Assembly: GCF_004307455.1 (NCBI RefSeq)
Contig: NZ_SEWX01000008.1
Coordinates: 310,001-374,000 of the forward strand
Length of the DNA: 64,000 nt
Direction: 5' to 3'
Source of the DNA: Aquirufa nivalisilvae
GTDB taxonomy: Bacteria > Bacteroidota > Bacteroidia > Cytophagales > Spirosomataceae
Positions within the stretch are counted from its first letter, which is position 1. Each line of letters starts with the position of its first letter. The notes below the pieces were generated by a model, which worked only from the letters and a program-made list of their open reading frames with translations, was not told the DNA's origin and made no database searches. Below, piece by piece: positions 46,080 through 55,895 of this stretch. The position numbers were made by a program, and so were the translations under genes.

Positions 46080-46661
46080 TTACTTACCTGTTTTCTTGGC
46101 AGCGTATTCTTTGTTCAAACCTTCAATCATTTTTTGAGTCACATCTACAGATGCATCGGCAAATAAAATACCGCCACCTAATTTAGAATAACCCAAAACG
46201 AATTCGTATTTGTTCTCTTTATTCACTTTAGTGATATATTCACGAATGTTATTGTATAACTCTTCGTTTTTCTTTGCTTGTTCTTGACCAAGCTCAGCTT
46301 GCTTTTGCTGGCTATATTGTTGCAACTCCGCTCCTTTCTTTTTCAAAGTCATGTCAGCTGCTTGTAATTCTGCTTGAGTCATAGCAGAAGCACGTTGTTG
46401 AATCGCTTGCAATTCTCCTTGAAGTGCACGTTCTTTTTGACCTAAATCAACTTGTAAACGATATCCTTTATTTTCAAACTCTTTTTGAGCGTCTTTGTAG
46501 AATTGGTAATTGTTCAACAGGGAATCAGAATTAACAAAAACGATTCTCTTTCCGTCAGTGGTAGTCGCACCAATTCCTGCAGATGATCCTGATGGTTTAA
46601 AGTACAAATAGGCAATGGCAAAAGTTAAAACTACTAACCAAGCATAATGAAGATTTTTCAC
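46080..46661 (-). CDS. OmpH/Skp-like periplasmic chaperone
   Basis: A 193-aa protein with an N-terminal signal or anchor helix (MKNLHYAWLVVLTFAIAYLYF), then IVFVNSDSLLNNYQFYKDAQ, the first strand and helix of OmpH proteins. A long coiled coil (about residues 60-140, many QQKQAELGQEQAKKNEELYN-type heptads) follows, with a C-terminal strand segment KYEFVLGYSKLGGGILFADA. The architecture matches Skp, which holds unfolded outer-membrane proteins in the periplasm. In E. coli skp follows bamA; here it follows a small membrane protein, and bamA is not in the window. Confidence 0.85.
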   Translation of the reverse strand: MKNLHYAWLVVLTFAIAYLYFKPSGSSAGIGATTTDGKRIVFVNSDSLLNNYQFYKDAQKEFENKGYRLQVDLGQKERALQGELQAIQQRASAMTQAELQAADMTLKKKGAELQQYSQQKQAELGQEQAKKNEELYNNIREYITKVNKENKYEFVLGYSKLGGGILFADASVDVTQKMIEGLNKEYAAKKTGK

Positions 46662-46736
46662 GGGGTATAATGTTTAAAAATGACTAGGACGTAAAGATAC
46701 AAGGTCTTATTCAGTTGTCCTAAAAAATTACAATTT

Positions 46737-47105
46737 TCAATGAGTTCCTCTCAATTTTGAGCCTGCCCAAGACCATAAAGCTCCTGTTAAGCCACCAAAT
46801 ACTCCTGTTACCAAGTATAAAATGACTACACTTCCACCAACTGGTAAAATTTGTGCCATGCGTGAAGGTAAGGTACTAGGGAATTGACTGTCCATCCATA
46901 CTGCCGCTAATGCCCATAAAACAAAACCCGAAGCCAAGCCAATTAAAAAGGCTGATTTACTAGGTAAAGCTAAAAAGAAGGAAATGATCCCAAAGGCAAT
47001 CCCCATGGAATACCAAGGTAAATAAGTTTGAACTAATCCTCCCACAATGACCATGATGAGCACCACTGTGAGGGCAAAAGATGTATTCATTTTACGTTGT
47101 GCCAT
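46737..47105 (-). CDS. small four-helix membrane protein of unknown function
   Basis: A 122-aa hydrophobic protein with four predicted helices: FALTVVLIMVIVGGLVQTYL, MGIAFGIISFFLAL, AFLIGLASGFVLWALAAVWM and VVILYLVTGVFGGLTGALWS. It starts with a basic cytoplasmic end and finishes with SKLRGTH. I do not recognise the family. It begins 2 nt after the penicillin acylase stop, so it is probably co-translated with it, and the ompH gene follows 75 nt later in the same direction. Whether it has any link to the acylase is unknown. Confidence 0.7.
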   Translation of the reverse strand: MAQRKMNTSFALTVVLIMVIVGGLVQTYLPWYSMGIAFGIISFFLALPSKSAFLIGLASGFVLWALAAVWMDSQFPSTLPSRMAQILPVGGSVVILYLVTGVFGGLTGALWSWAGSKLRGTH

Positions 47106-47107
47106 AA

Positions 47108-49546
47108 TTACTTAGTTAATATCATTTTTTTACGAATTCGATTGGTTTTTTGGTCAGGCTGATTCAAAAACAAGAGTGGTCTCAACTCTCCTTTTGCCCA
47201 AGTATCGATTAAATCATCATAATGGGAGCTACCCGGATTTCCTGATTGTCCACCAGGATATACACCATAGGCATTCGGGTTACCTGATTTGGACAATTCC
47301 ACCACTAATCTCCAAGAAGGGCCTGTTTTCGTTGTAGAGGCATTCACAATAGACCCGCCTCCACCTATTGGAATATTGAGTCGACTCAATGCATCCATAC
47401 CTGGTATTAAATGGCGAACCCCAGTTTGCTTATGTTTATACCAAACCCAATCTGCCCCCAATGGACCATGTAGCTTGGTTAAGCTATCGATATTCGCTTG
47501 AAAAGACGTACGAATGATATCAGCCATACTTTCCTTTTTATTTTTTGTTTTCACATTGTCCCACCAAATAGCTGTAGGTTCTTCAATAATTAATTTCAAC
47601 GTTCTATCAACAGTCGGAATATTCATTGGGGCCTTTTCATCTGCATTGAATTCATCATCCCAAAGAGAAGACTGCAATAGAATCACCCAGTTTTCAAAGA
47701 TGGTTGCTCCAATGGACTCTTTGGAATTTTGCAAATTCCATTTTTTAAGTACATCTAATGCGGCTGCCATTTGAGGGTTGGGATTATTTACAAGTGGCAA
47801 TAATAATGGCAATAATCGACGTGCTCGAATGTTGAAATTATCGTTTTGCAATCCTCGTAAAGAATCAACAGTTGCTTTACTCATGGCTGTCAAACGCTCA
47901 TTAATTCTTCTTCCACGTTCGGATGGGGCAAATTGCCATCCCAAGTAATAAGGATAGCTCTTATCCACTGAAAACTGGTTAGCTGAGCTCACAAATCCTC
48001 TTGGAGGATTTTTTACATGCGGATCATGATCATGTGGAATATAACCCTTCCAATCTGCTGCTGGATCAGTACCATCGAGTAAATATTTACCCTGTAAATT
48101 CGATTTCAAAGGAAATTTGCCATTGACCCAAAGTGCTATATCTCCTTGATTACTAGCAAATACGAAGTTTTGAGCAGGAGCCGAAAAATGGGTAATGGCG
48201 GCTTTGTATTCCTCATAATTCGCTGCGCGATTCAACTGATAAAAAGCCGAAACTTCGCTCGATTTTTCCAAGGCAATCCACTTTAAAGCATGACCAACAG
48301 GAATATTTGATCGAAAAGGTTTTTCGTGGCTCAAATAAACCACAGGTCCATGGTGAGTAAAAAATACAGTATCTACAAAATCATCTTCTCCTCTTACTTT
48401 AAATCGCTCAATCCGCATGGTGGTTTTCTTCCATTTTCCATCGTGCCAATACTCCCGCTTAGATGCATCCTTGAATTTTATTTGATACCAATCCATCACA
48501 TCAGAACCCACATTGGTAACTCCCCAAGCGATGTTCTTATTAAAACCGGCAATGACATTGGGCGATCCAGGCATCGTGGAACCATACACGTTAATTCCTG
48601 GTGCAACCAATTGCATTTGATACCAGATAGAAGGCAACGATAGGGTCAAATGCGGATCATTAGCCAAAATAGGCATGCCTGAAATGGTCTTATTTCCTGC
48701 TACCGCCCAGTTATTAGAACCCGTATTAGGGTCTTTTTCTGGAGTTCTCATAGTACTTCCTTGGCCAATAAAATCAGCCGGGGCTGCTGGAATAGGTAGT
48801 GGTTTGAAATCCAATGGTGTACCTTCTGGAATGATTGGACTTTCCTCAAAAGGATAATTGGGAAATAAGTGTTCGGCTACTTCCCGACCGTATTTTCTCA
48901 AAATATTGGTCATTTTTAAATCATCTGTACCCGAAGCCAAAACAAATGACATATTCTTTAAAAATAGCGCACTTTTTAATGGTTCCCATTTCTCTGGACG
49001 ATAATTCAACAATTTATATTCCAAAGGTAATGTTCGATCATTTAAGCTTTCTATGTAGGCATTTACCCCATCAGTATAAGCCTCTAATGACGCTTTTGCC
49101 AGGGGATCTTCTACCATTCCTTTTAAGGATTGTTCTGCCCCGTAGACAGCACCCATTCTTCGTTGAAATTGATCCGAAGCCATTCCTTTGGACCCCACAA
49201 TTTCCGATATTCTTCCTCCTGCAAAATGGGTTTGAAATTCCATTTGCCACAAACGGTCTTTGGCAGTCAGATAACCTTGTGCTAAATATAAATCATGGTC
49301 ATTTTTGGCAAAAACATGGGGTATCGCCATTTCATCATACAAGACCTGAACGGGTTCCAACAAACCTGGAATTTGCAGATTTTCTTCCGTTTGTTCGGAG
49401 GCATCTGCTTTTTCTGCATTGACCCAAAATCCATGAAAAGGACTTAGTAATTTACCCATCGGAGGTAAGGTCCCCCAATTGGTATGCAGCGCATAAGTCC
49501 AGATTAAGGTAACGATTAAAGGGAAAAAGGATTTAAATTGTCTCAT
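47108..49546 (-). CDS. penicillin acylase family Ntn hydrolase
   Basis: An exported N-terminal-nucleophile amidase of 812 aa, expected to self-cleave into alpha and beta chains. The ATG at 49546 opens MRQFKSFFPLIVTLIWTYAL, a signal or anchor helix; the GTG at 49561 is less likely. DEMAIPHVFAKNDHDLYLAQ and RLWQMEFQTHFAGGRISEIVG are alpha-chain hallmarks. The beta chain begins at Ser277 in NTGSNNWAVAGN. ILANDPHLTLSLPSIWYQM is the next conserved block. The family hydrolyses amides such as beta-lactams and acyl-homoserine lactones, but substrate cannot be read from sequence. It heads a row with the small membrane protein and OmpH genes. Confidence 0.92.
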   Translation of the reverse strand: MRQFKSFFPLIVTLIWTYALHTNWGTLPPMGKLLSPFHGFWVNAEKADASEQTEENLQIPGLLEPVQVLYDEMAIPHVFAKNDHDLYLAQGYLTAKDRLWQMEFQTHFAGGRISEIVGSKGMASDQFQRRMGAVYGAEQSLKGMVEDPLAKASLEAYTDGVNAYIESLNDRTLPLEYKLLNYRPEKWEPLKSALFLKNMSFVLASGTDDLKMTNILRKYGREVAEHLFPNYPFEESPIIPEGTPLDFKPLPIPAAPADFIGQGSTMRTPEKDPNTGSNNWAVAGNKTISGMPILANDPHLTLSLPSIWYQMQLVAPGINVYGSTMPGSPNVIAGFNKNIAWGVTNVGSDVMDWYQIKFKDASKREYWHDGKWKKTTMRIERFKVRGEDDFVDTVFFTHHGPVVYLSHEKPFRSNIPVGHALKWIALEKSSEVSAFYQLNRAANYEEYKAAITHFSAPAQNFVFASNQGDIALWVNGKFPLKSNLQGKYLLDGTDPAADWKGYIPHDHDPHVKNPPRGFVSSANQFSVDKSYPYYLGWQFAPSERGRRINERLTAMSKATVDSLRGLQNDNFNIRARRLLPLLLPLVNNPNPQMAAALDVLKKWNLQNSKESIGATIFENWVILLQSSLWDDEFNADEKAPMNIPTVDRTLKLIIEEPTAIWWDNVKTKNKKESMADIIRTSFQANIDSLTKLHGPLGADWVWYKHKQTGVRHLIPGMDALSRLNIPIGGGGSIVNASTTKTGPSWRLVVELSKSGNPNAYGVYPGGQSGNPGSSHYDDLIDTWAKGELRPLLFLNQPDQKTNRIRKKMILTK

Positions 49547-49678
49547 TGATACGTTGGGCACGAATTTGAAGATGAAAATTCAAAGATTTTTTTTTACTTT
49601 GGAAAGACAATTTTACACATTTGTTATTCAATCAACAAACAAAATTATTTCTTACGAGGGCGTGGCCATAAAATTTGA

Positions 49679-50623
49679 ATGAAAAGAAGATCATTTTTAC
49701 AAACTACTGGAATATTGGGACTAGCAAGTCCAGCATTATTAGAACAAAATACGAGCGTCCCAGAACCCATCATCATTGCTACCTGGAAAAATGAAAAAGG
49801 TACCCTAGCAGGTTATCAAAAAATCATGGAGACGGGTAAAGCATTAGATGGTGTAGAAGCAGGAGCTTTGGTACCAGAAGCAGACCCCAATGAGACCACG
49901 GTGGGTTATGGAGGCTATCCTGATCGTGATGGACATGTCACATTAGATGCTTGCATCATGGATCACCTTGGCAATGCGGGATCCGTCACTTTCTTGGAAC
50001 ATATCATGCACCCCATATCAGTTGCTAGAGCTGTGATGGAAAAAACGCCACATGTGATGCTATCTGGTGAAGGAGCCTTGGAGTTTGCTTTATCACAAGG
50101 TTTTAAGAAGCAAAATCTATTGACCGAGAAATCTAAACAAGCATGGCTTGAATGGAAAAAGAAAGCCAAATACGAACCAAAAGTAAACATTGAACGCCAT
50201 GACACCATAGGATTATTAGCTTTAGGTAAGGCTGGGGAAATCGCTGGTGCCTGTTCTACCAGCGGCATGGCCTTTAAAATGCATGGACGTGTAGGAGACT
50301 CCCCGATTATCGGTGGAGCCGTATTTTGCGACGATGAAGTAGGTGGTGCTTGCGCCACTGGTTTAGGGGAATTTGTCATGAAAACCTTGGGGTCTTTTTT
50401 AATTGTGGAATTCATGCGACAAGGTAAAAGTCCACAACAAGCTTGTGAAGAGGCGATTATGAGAATTGTCAAACGATATAAATACCAAGAATTTCAAGTT
50501 GGCTATCTAGCCATGAATAAAAAAGGGGAATATGGCGCTTATTCTATCCAAAAAGGCTTTAATTTCACTATTACCAAGAATGGTAAAACGGAAGTAATAG
50601 AAAGTGCCTCTTACATGTCTTAA
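49679..50623 (+). CDS. N4-(beta-N-acetylglucosaminyl)-L-asparaginase / isoaspartyl-peptidase-like Ntn hydrolase
   Basis: A Thr-type Ntn hydrolase of 314 aa related to glycosylasparaginase. The putative autocleavage site is at Thr176 in ERHDTIGLLAL, followed by GACSTSGMAFKMHGRVGDSP with the substrate-binding Arg and Asp, and GGAVFCDDEVGGACATGLGE. LPxDPNETTVGYGG-like VPEADPNETTVGYGGYPDRD is another strong family stretch. The N-terminus MKRRSFLQTTGILGLASPAL has an RRxFL Tat-like signal, so it is probably exported folded. It is divergent from the penicillin acylase gene, and glycogen synthase follows 12 nt later. Substrates could be GlcNAc-asparagine or isoaspartyl peptides; the protein cannot be named more closely. 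Confidence 0.88.
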   Translation: MKRRSFLQTTGILGLASPALLEQNTSVPEPIIIATWKNEKGTLAGYQKIMETGKALDGVEAGALVPEADPNETTVGYGGYPDRDGHVTLDACIMDHLGNAGSVTFLEHIMHPISVARAVMEKTPHVMLSGEGALEFALSQGFKKQNLLTEKSKQAWLEWKKKAKYEPKVNIERHDTIGLLALGKAGEIAGACSTSGMAFKMHGRVGDSPIIGGAVFCDDEVGGACATGLGEFVMKTLGSFLIVEFMRQGKSPQQACEEAIMRIVKRYKYQEFQVGYLAMNKKGEYGAYSIQKGFNFTITKNGKTEVIESASYMS

Positions 50624-50635
50624 ATCATTTTCACT

Positions 50636-52468
50636 ATGACGAACGAAGTTAAAACAAGAAAGCCCGTAGTTAAAAAGAAATTCTTAGTCGAAGTAGCTTG
50701 GGAAACATGTAATCAAGTTGGTGGAATTTATACAGTTATTCGCACCAAGGTCCCTTCCATGGTTGAAAAATGGGGAGATGATTATGCTTTATTAGGGCCT
50801 TATTTCCCCCAAACAGCTGCAGCTGAATTCGAAGCTTTACCTGTAGGAGAAGATACTCCCATGGAAAGAGCCATATTATGGATGAGAGAGCAAGGTTACC
50901 AAGTTCATTATGGCAATTGGCTCATTACCGGTAAGCCTAAAATCATCTTATTCGACATAGCTTCCATTTATGATCAAATCAATGCCATTAAAGGTCGAAT
51001 TTGGGAGAACCATAAAATCTCTACCTTAGGCGTAGAAGAATTAGTGAATCAGACCATTGCATTAGGGGAATTAATCCGTCTATTCATTGGTAAATGGGCC
51101 CAGGAAAATCAAAATAAAAAAGACCTAATTGTTCATTTTCATGAATGGATGGCCTCCACTTGTTTACCCGATTTAAAGAAAGAAAAAGTAAAAATCTCGA
51201 CTGTATTTACCACGCATGCTACCATGCTTGGGCGATATTTGGCAGGAAACGTTCCTAATTTCTATGATGTCATTGATACCTTTGACTGGTACAAAGAAGC
51301 TGTCAATTATGGTATTGAAGCGCAAGCTAGTTTTGAAAGACAAGCCGCCCAAAAGGCAGATGTGCTAACTACGGTCAGTGATATCACAGCTAAAGAATGT
51401 CAATATTTCCTAGGTCGAATACCAGAGCTCATCTTGCCAAATGGATTAAATATCCAACGCTTTGCGGCTTTGCATGAACACCAAAATTTGCACTCCAAAT
51501 ACAAACAGAATCTTTCTGAATTTGTCATGGGGCATTTTTTCCAAAGTCAAGCTTTTGACCTAGATCAAACCTTATACTTATTTACATCGGGGAGATTTGA
51601 ATATAGCAATAAAGGTTACGATTTAACACTTGACGCCCTTGCCTTGTTAAATCAAAAAATGAAAGAAATTGGTTCCAAAAAAACAGTAGTGATGTTTTTT
51701 GTCACCAAACAGCCTTACCATTCCATTGATCCAGAAGTGTTACACTCCAGAGCTGTCTTGGATGAAATCAGAGAAAACTGCTCAGCCATTGAAAAAGAAG
51801 TAGGAGAAAAATTGTTTTTGGCAGCGGCATCTTCCAACAACTTACAACTTCCTGATTTAAATAATTTTGTGGATGAATACTGGCGACTTCGTCTAAGAAG
51901 AACGGTTCAAACTTGGAAGTCTACTTCTAGACCCAAAGTGGTGACTCACTTGTTGAAACAAGAAGATGATATCATCCGAAACCTACACCGTACTAATTTA
52001 TTGAATAACCCTGAAGATAAAGTTAAGATTGTTTACCATCCCGATTTTATCGTTTCTACCAATCCTTTGTTTGGATTGGATTATAGTCAATTTGTTCGTG
52101 GATGCCATTTAGGAGTCTTCCCTAGTTATTATGAACCGTGGGGATATACTCCGTTAGAATGTATGGCTAGAGGAGTGCCTACCGTTACTTCGGATCTTTC
52201 TGGTTTCGGAGATTATATCATGCAAATCATGCGTGATTATGAACAGTGGGGTGTCAGCGTAGTCAATCGTAAATCTCAAACTTATCAAGAGTCGGTCGAG
52301 CAATTGGCTAATAATTTATTCAAATTTACGCAACAGTCTCAAAGAGAAAGAATTACGCAAAGAAACCGAGTTGAGAGTATTTCAGATACTTTTGATTGGT
52401 CCAACCTTCGTAGTTATTATGATACTGCTCACGAATTAGCCTTGATGAAAAAAAGGAATAAGGCTTAA
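50636..52468 (+). CDS. glycogen synthase, GT3 (eukaryotic-type) family
   Basis: A 610-aa glycosyltransferase that extends alpha-1,4-glucan chains. The N-terminal VEVAWETCNQVGGIYTVIRT and DDYALLGPYFPQ are the signatures of the GT3 glycogen synthases of animals, fungi and many Bacteroidota rather than GlgA (GT5). Further blocks are FTTHATMLGRYLAGN, KADVLTTVSDITAKECQ, FTSGRFEYSNKGYDLTLDAL and the donor site HLGVFPSYYEPWGYTPLECM. UDP-glucose is the usual GT3 donor. It starts 12 nt after the asparaginase-like gene; other glycogen genes are not in the window. A terminator follows. Confidence 0.93.
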   Translation: MTNEVKTRKPVVKKKFLVEVAWETCNQVGGIYTVIRTKVPSMVEKWGDDYALLGPYFPQTAAAEFEALPVGEDTPMERAILWMREQGYQVHYGNWLITGKPKIILFDIASIYDQINAIKGRIWENHKISTLGVEELVNQTIALGELIRLFIGKWAQENQNKKDLIVHFHEWMASTCLPDLKKEKVKISTVFTTHATMLGRYLAGNVPNFYDVIDTFDWYKEAVNYGIEAQASFERQAAQKADVLTTVSDITAKECQYFLGRIPELILPNGLNIQRFAALHEHQNLHSKYKQNLSEFVMGHFFQSQAFDLDQTLYLFTSGRFEYSNKGYDLTLDALALLNQKMKEIGSKKTVVMFFVTKQPYHSIDPEVLHSRAVLDEIRENCSAIEKEVGEKLFLAAASSNNLQLPDLNNFVDEYWRLRLRRTVQTWKSTSRPKVVTHLLKQEDDIIRNLHRTNLLNNPEDKVKIVYHPDFIVSTNPLFGLDYSQFVRGCHLGVFPSYYEPWGYTPLECMARGVPTVTSDLSGFGDYIMQIMRDYEQWGVSVVNRKSQTYQESVEQLANNLFKFTQQSQRERITQRNRVESISDTFDWSNLRSYYDTAHELALMKKRNKA

Positions 52469-52490
52469 GTCATGTTGGATTTTACTTTCA

Positions 52491-52531
52491 AAAGCCTTGT
52501 CGGACTTCAATAGCTCGACAAGGCTTTTTTT
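52491..52531 (+). terminator. intrinsic terminator of the asparaginase/glycogen-synthase unit
   Basis: AAAGCCTTGTCG (52491-52502), 13-nt loop, CGACAAGGCTTT (52516-52527) with a T-run to 52531. It touches the stop of the convergent AlkD gene. Confidence 0.87.
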
Positions 52532-53189
52532 ATAAGTGTTTGAGTGCTTCTCGCCTACTCAAAGGTGCCAATTCGTGAGATAAAACAAAATCCTTGACCC
52601 AAACACCATCCACGCGAGCATATTGCCTTAATGACCAGCCGATGGCTTTCTGGATAAAAAACTCTTTCTCCTTGGATAAGTCTTGAATTAAAACGGACAG
52701 CAATATCACATCAGTCTTCAGCTTGTAGGTCAATTGAAATAATAAGCAAACACGCTGCAACCAAAAATTACCAGAGGTCATCCACCGCTGAATCCAATAA
52801 TCACGTTGATCGGGATGTTTCATCAAATATATTCCCATTACATGAGGACTCAAGACATCCACCACATCCCACCAAGACTGATCTCCTATCCAATCTTCTA
52901 CCAATTGAGGAATGCGTTCATCCCAGTTCTTTTTCTCTAAAAGCAAATAATCCAAAGCGATGTATTGATATTCCCTTTCTTTCAGTCGAAATAGTTCATT
53001 GGCCACTAGAAACCAGTCCAAACCTTTTCCTTCATGTACATACCATTCTTTCAATATCTGATGCCTTTGCGGTTTCTTTATCCCCAAAAAGGGAAACTGA
53101 TCCCGCATGTATTTCTTCATCCAATGAGCATTCTCCTCATGACGATGAGCTTGCAAAATTTGAACTAAATGTGCTACTGAGTCTATCAT
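52530..53189 (-). CDS. AlkD-type DNA alkylation repair protein
   Basis: A HEAT-repeat DNA glycosylase-like protein of 219 aa, related to AlkC/AlkD. The family pattern is clear: KKYMRDQFPFLGIKKPQRHQ, YQYIALDYLLLEKK, DQSWWDVVDVLSPHVMGIYL (with the essential Trp/Asp region), SGNFWLQRVCLLFQL and FIQKAIGWSLRQYARVD. AlkD excises positively charged bulky alkyl bases without flipping them. It starts inside the last codons of the GH106-like gene (4-nt overlap), so it is the third gene of an operon with xylA and the glycoside hydrolase, an odd company for a repair enzyme. Confidence 0.9.
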   Translation of the reverse strand: MIDSVAHLVQILQAHRHEENAHWMKKYMRDQFPFLGIKKPQRHQILKEWYVHEGKGLDWFLVANELFRLKEREYQYIALDYLLLEKKNWDERIPQLVEDWIGDQSWWDVVDVLSPHVMGIYLMKHPDQRDYWIQRWMTSGNFWLQRVCLLFQLTYKLKTDVILLSVLIQDLSKEKEFFIQKAIGWSLRQYARVDGVWVKDFVLSHELAPLSRREALKHL

Positions 53190-55891
53190 CGATTACTTAA
53201 ATATAGTTTTCCCTGAAGTCCACTATCTGTAATAGGCCAATTAGAAGCATCAAAAGGATTATATCGAATATCCACAAAATTAATTTCATAAAAATTCTTC
53301 CATTTGCCCCCCTCTTTATCCAATTGGCGGATTCGATTGGCAGAAACGTTCGTTACTTCTAATTCGATGTGATTTTCTTCCTTCAATATTCCTGCAGGAA
53401 TCTTTAATTGGAAGGGAATTGACCAAACAATACCTAAATCTTTGCCATTCAATTTTACTTTAACCCAGTCCCGCACTTGGTCAAAATGTAACACTTTAGC
53501 TGACTTCAGCTCTTCAGCATTTAACGCAAAATCAAATGTATACTTCGCTGATCCACTGAACTGATGAGTTGAGGTTTCCTTGGTCCAATAATTCAAGTCG
53601 TCCATTTGCTGCGAAGGAGGTAAAGTGGGTGCACCATGTACAAAATCCACTTGAATTTTACCCATTGGCTTAATTGCTACTTCACTCTTTTCTATTAATG
53701 CCGGAATTTCTCCCCCCTTAAATGTATTTGCAACTCGAATTATTCGGCTTTCACCTGGAGCTAATGCAAGTGGAAGTAACTTTGATTTCGGCAATTTAAT
53801 TTTCTTTACTTCCTGGGTCAAAGGATTCAGTATTTCTATACTCGCACTAAATTTAGCCAATGAAATATTGCCTTCAGCAAACTGATTTGACAAATTGGTA
53901 ACAAAATAAGCAAATCCATTTTCTGTTCTTTTCCTAATAAACGAAAGCCCTTGTTCAGCCATCGTCTCCTTGCTCACCGCATGACGAGTCAGCACATCTG
54001 CTGGATCAGATAACACCCTTAAAAGAAAACTTTCTCTAGCCTTATTCCAACGCTCCTTTTGTTCATCCGTATAATTCCAAGTACTTGCCACCGAAGGAAT
54101 ATGTTCCAAAAAATAAACAGGCATTCCCTGTTTCACCCAATTAGCCAGAAGCTCCATGGTTTCTAAAGACAGGTGTGTACTTGGCGGAATCAGCAACATT
54201 TTATAGGTATTGCCAGAAGGAGCTTTCCACTTTTTAGGAGCAACCACTTGCAAGGTGGTTAACAGATAATCTGACACGTAATCCACTTGAAAGCCTCGAT
54301 TTTGTAAAGCATTGGACCATTTCCCAAAAGGAGTCTGAATCATCCAATCTCGACTATTGGCATGTAAATCAAGTGCATGTGTTTTACCTGGTGTATTTCT
54401 TTGATGCCAAATATCTTCCATGGGAAAATACAACAACAAGTCAGAATCTGTAGGATACTTCTGCAACATGCTTTGACATGTTTCGATGTATTTATTCAAT
54501 TCTGGCAACGCACCCCAGAAATGACTTTGAGGATTAAAATTGGTACTGGCATAAAACAACCACCCTGGCCAAGCCACTTCAGGTGGAGAATAAGTCGCTC
54601 CATGATAAAATACGTGGTTCACCCCTCCTACAAAAACTTCGTCGATGATGGGTTTTACTTGGGCTAAAGAAACCTTAAAGTGATTTCCCAACCATGTAGC
54701 AGTTTCACAAGAAACCAGCTTTTTACCCATGATATCAGCTGCTGATGAGGCTAATTTGATATTTCTCAAATCGGGTATACCAAATCGAACACTATCATAA
54801 TCTGGATCTATTCGATACCCAGGAATGGTGTAAGGCTTACTTCCAAAAAATTCAGTTTCTGGAATATCCACCGAGGCATATAAATCCATCAAATTACCAG
54901 GAGAACCATGTGCCTGATCTCGACTTAAAAACCCTTGGCTTTTAATCCATTTGGACCATGGTTTGGTAAATTGATTGAGTAACATATCAGCCAAAGTCCT
55001 GTGATAATCTGCCCACACTTGATTTTGAAATTCCCCCTCTGCTTTAGCCTCGGCCAATGCAGGTAAATAATGACGAAGATCGTATCCATTTATCCGTTTA
55101 AATTCATCAAATAGTCGAGGACTAAAATTGGCTCCATAAACTTCATATGAATCCGTATAGATAGCTCTTAATGGAGCATGAGATTTTTTTAATACTGCGG
55201 CAAAAGGTAGTTTATATGCATCCCAAGCTTCTTGGGAAAAATGATCCATCACCCATCCCTCTCCACCAGGTGCTGCACGTTTGACTTTTTGTTGGGTTAA
55301 TGTCTGATAAAACAAATAAATAACGGTATTCGGTGTTTTTGCTCTCCAATTTGCCAATTTCCCTTGCTGAAAAATAGGCCATAAATCTTCTTGAAAATGG
55401 TTGCCCTGATACGATGTAATCGATATTAATTGGGAGTTGGGAGATTTGTCTAAAGTTGACGAGATAGGAGCTAATTTTTCTCCTTCGGCCAAAGTCATCT
55501 GTTGAATTTTGTATGACTTCGCCGCTTCGCTTACTCCAATTTGCGGACCACCATAAGGCCATCCAGTACCTAAGGTTAAATCAATTCCCAGATGTAACCT
55601 TTTGGCTTCCTTCAAGACAAAGGCCAATTTAGCATTCCACTCAGGGCTCAAATAATTTAAAAATTGTTTTTCATAACCCTTGGCTCCATAAATAGGAATG
55701 ATATGCAAACCTCCAAAACCTGCTTTGGAAAAGGCTTCTAAATTATGAGTAATCCCTTTCTCTGAAACAGCACTTCCTGGCCACCACCAATAAGCCCAGG
55801 GTTTGGCACTTGAAAAAAGAGCAGGGTCTTTCGGCCCTGCTGCTTGTACATTGCTGTAAATCAACAGCAATAGAAAGAGTATTTTTTTCAT
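53186..55891 (-). CDS. exported GH106-like glycoside hydrolase (putative alpha-L-rhamnosidase)
   Basis: A secreted enzyme of 901 aa. The ATG at 55891 gives a signal peptide (MKKILFLLLLIYSNVQAAG); the TTG four codons earlier is disfavoured. The opening PWAYWWWPGSAVSEKGIT and KAGFGGLHIIPIYG, then LGIDLTLGTGWPYGGPQIG, are the pattern of family 106 hydrolases and their relatives. AIYTDSYEVYGANFSPRLFD and a C-terminal jelly-roll-like domain (VLHFDQVRDWVKVKLNGKDL) also fit. GH106 members described are alpha-L-rhamnosidases; activity here is inference. It begins 4 nt after the xylA stop and overlaps the alkD-like gene, so the three share one transcript. Confidence 0.82.
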   Translation of the reverse strand: MKKILFLLLLIYSNVQAAGPKDPALFSSAKPWAYWWWPGSAVSEKGITHNLEAFSKAGFGGLHIIPIYGAKGYEKQFLNYLSPEWNAKLAFVLKEAKRLHLGIDLTLGTGWPYGGPQIGVSEAAKSYKIQQMTLAEGEKLAPISSTLDKSPNSQLISITSYQGNHFQEDLWPIFQQGKLANWRAKTPNTVIYLFYQTLTQQKVKRAAPGGEGWVMDHFSQEAWDAYKLPFAAVLKKSHAPLRAIYTDSYEVYGANFSPRLFDEFKRINGYDLRHYLPALAEAKAEGEFQNQVWADYHRTLADMLLNQFTKPWSKWIKSQGFLSRDQAHGSPGNLMDLYASVDIPETEFFGSKPYTIPGYRIDPDYDSVRFGIPDLRNIKLASSAADIMGKKLVSCETATWLGNHFKVSLAQVKPIIDEVFVGGVNHVFYHGATYSPPEVAWPGWLFYASTNFNPQSHFWGALPELNKYIETCQSMLQKYPTDSDLLLYFPMEDIWHQRNTPGKTHALDLHANSRDWMIQTPFGKWSNALQNRGFQVDYVSDYLLTTLQVVAPKKWKAPSGNTYKMLLIPPSTHLSLETMELLANWVKQGMPVYFLEHIPSVASTWNYTDEQKERWNKARESFLLRVLSDPADVLTRHAVSKETMAEQGLSFIRKRTENGFAYFVTNLSNQFAEGNISLAKFSASIEILNPLTQEVKKIKLPKSKLLPLALAPGESRIIRVANTFKGGEIPALIEKSEVAIKPMGKIQVDFVHGAPTLPPSQQMDDLNYWTKETSTHQFSGSAKYTFDFALNAEELKSAKVLHFDQVRDWVKVKLNGKDLGIVWSIPFQLKIPAGILKEENHIELEVTNVSANRIRQLDKEGGKWKNFYEINFVDIRYNPFDASNWPITDSGLQGKLYLSNR

Positions 55892-55895
55892 TATG

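Noticed and set aside
48835-49422. 195-codon plus-strand ORF antisense to the penicillin acylase gene
   Set aside because: It overlaps a well-supported exported enzyme with all family motifs; the antisense product has no recognisable domain or signal.
49963-50472. 169-codon minus-strand ORF inside the asparaginase-like gene
   Set aside because: It is fully antisense to an Ntn hydrolase with clear motifs and shows no coherent protein features.
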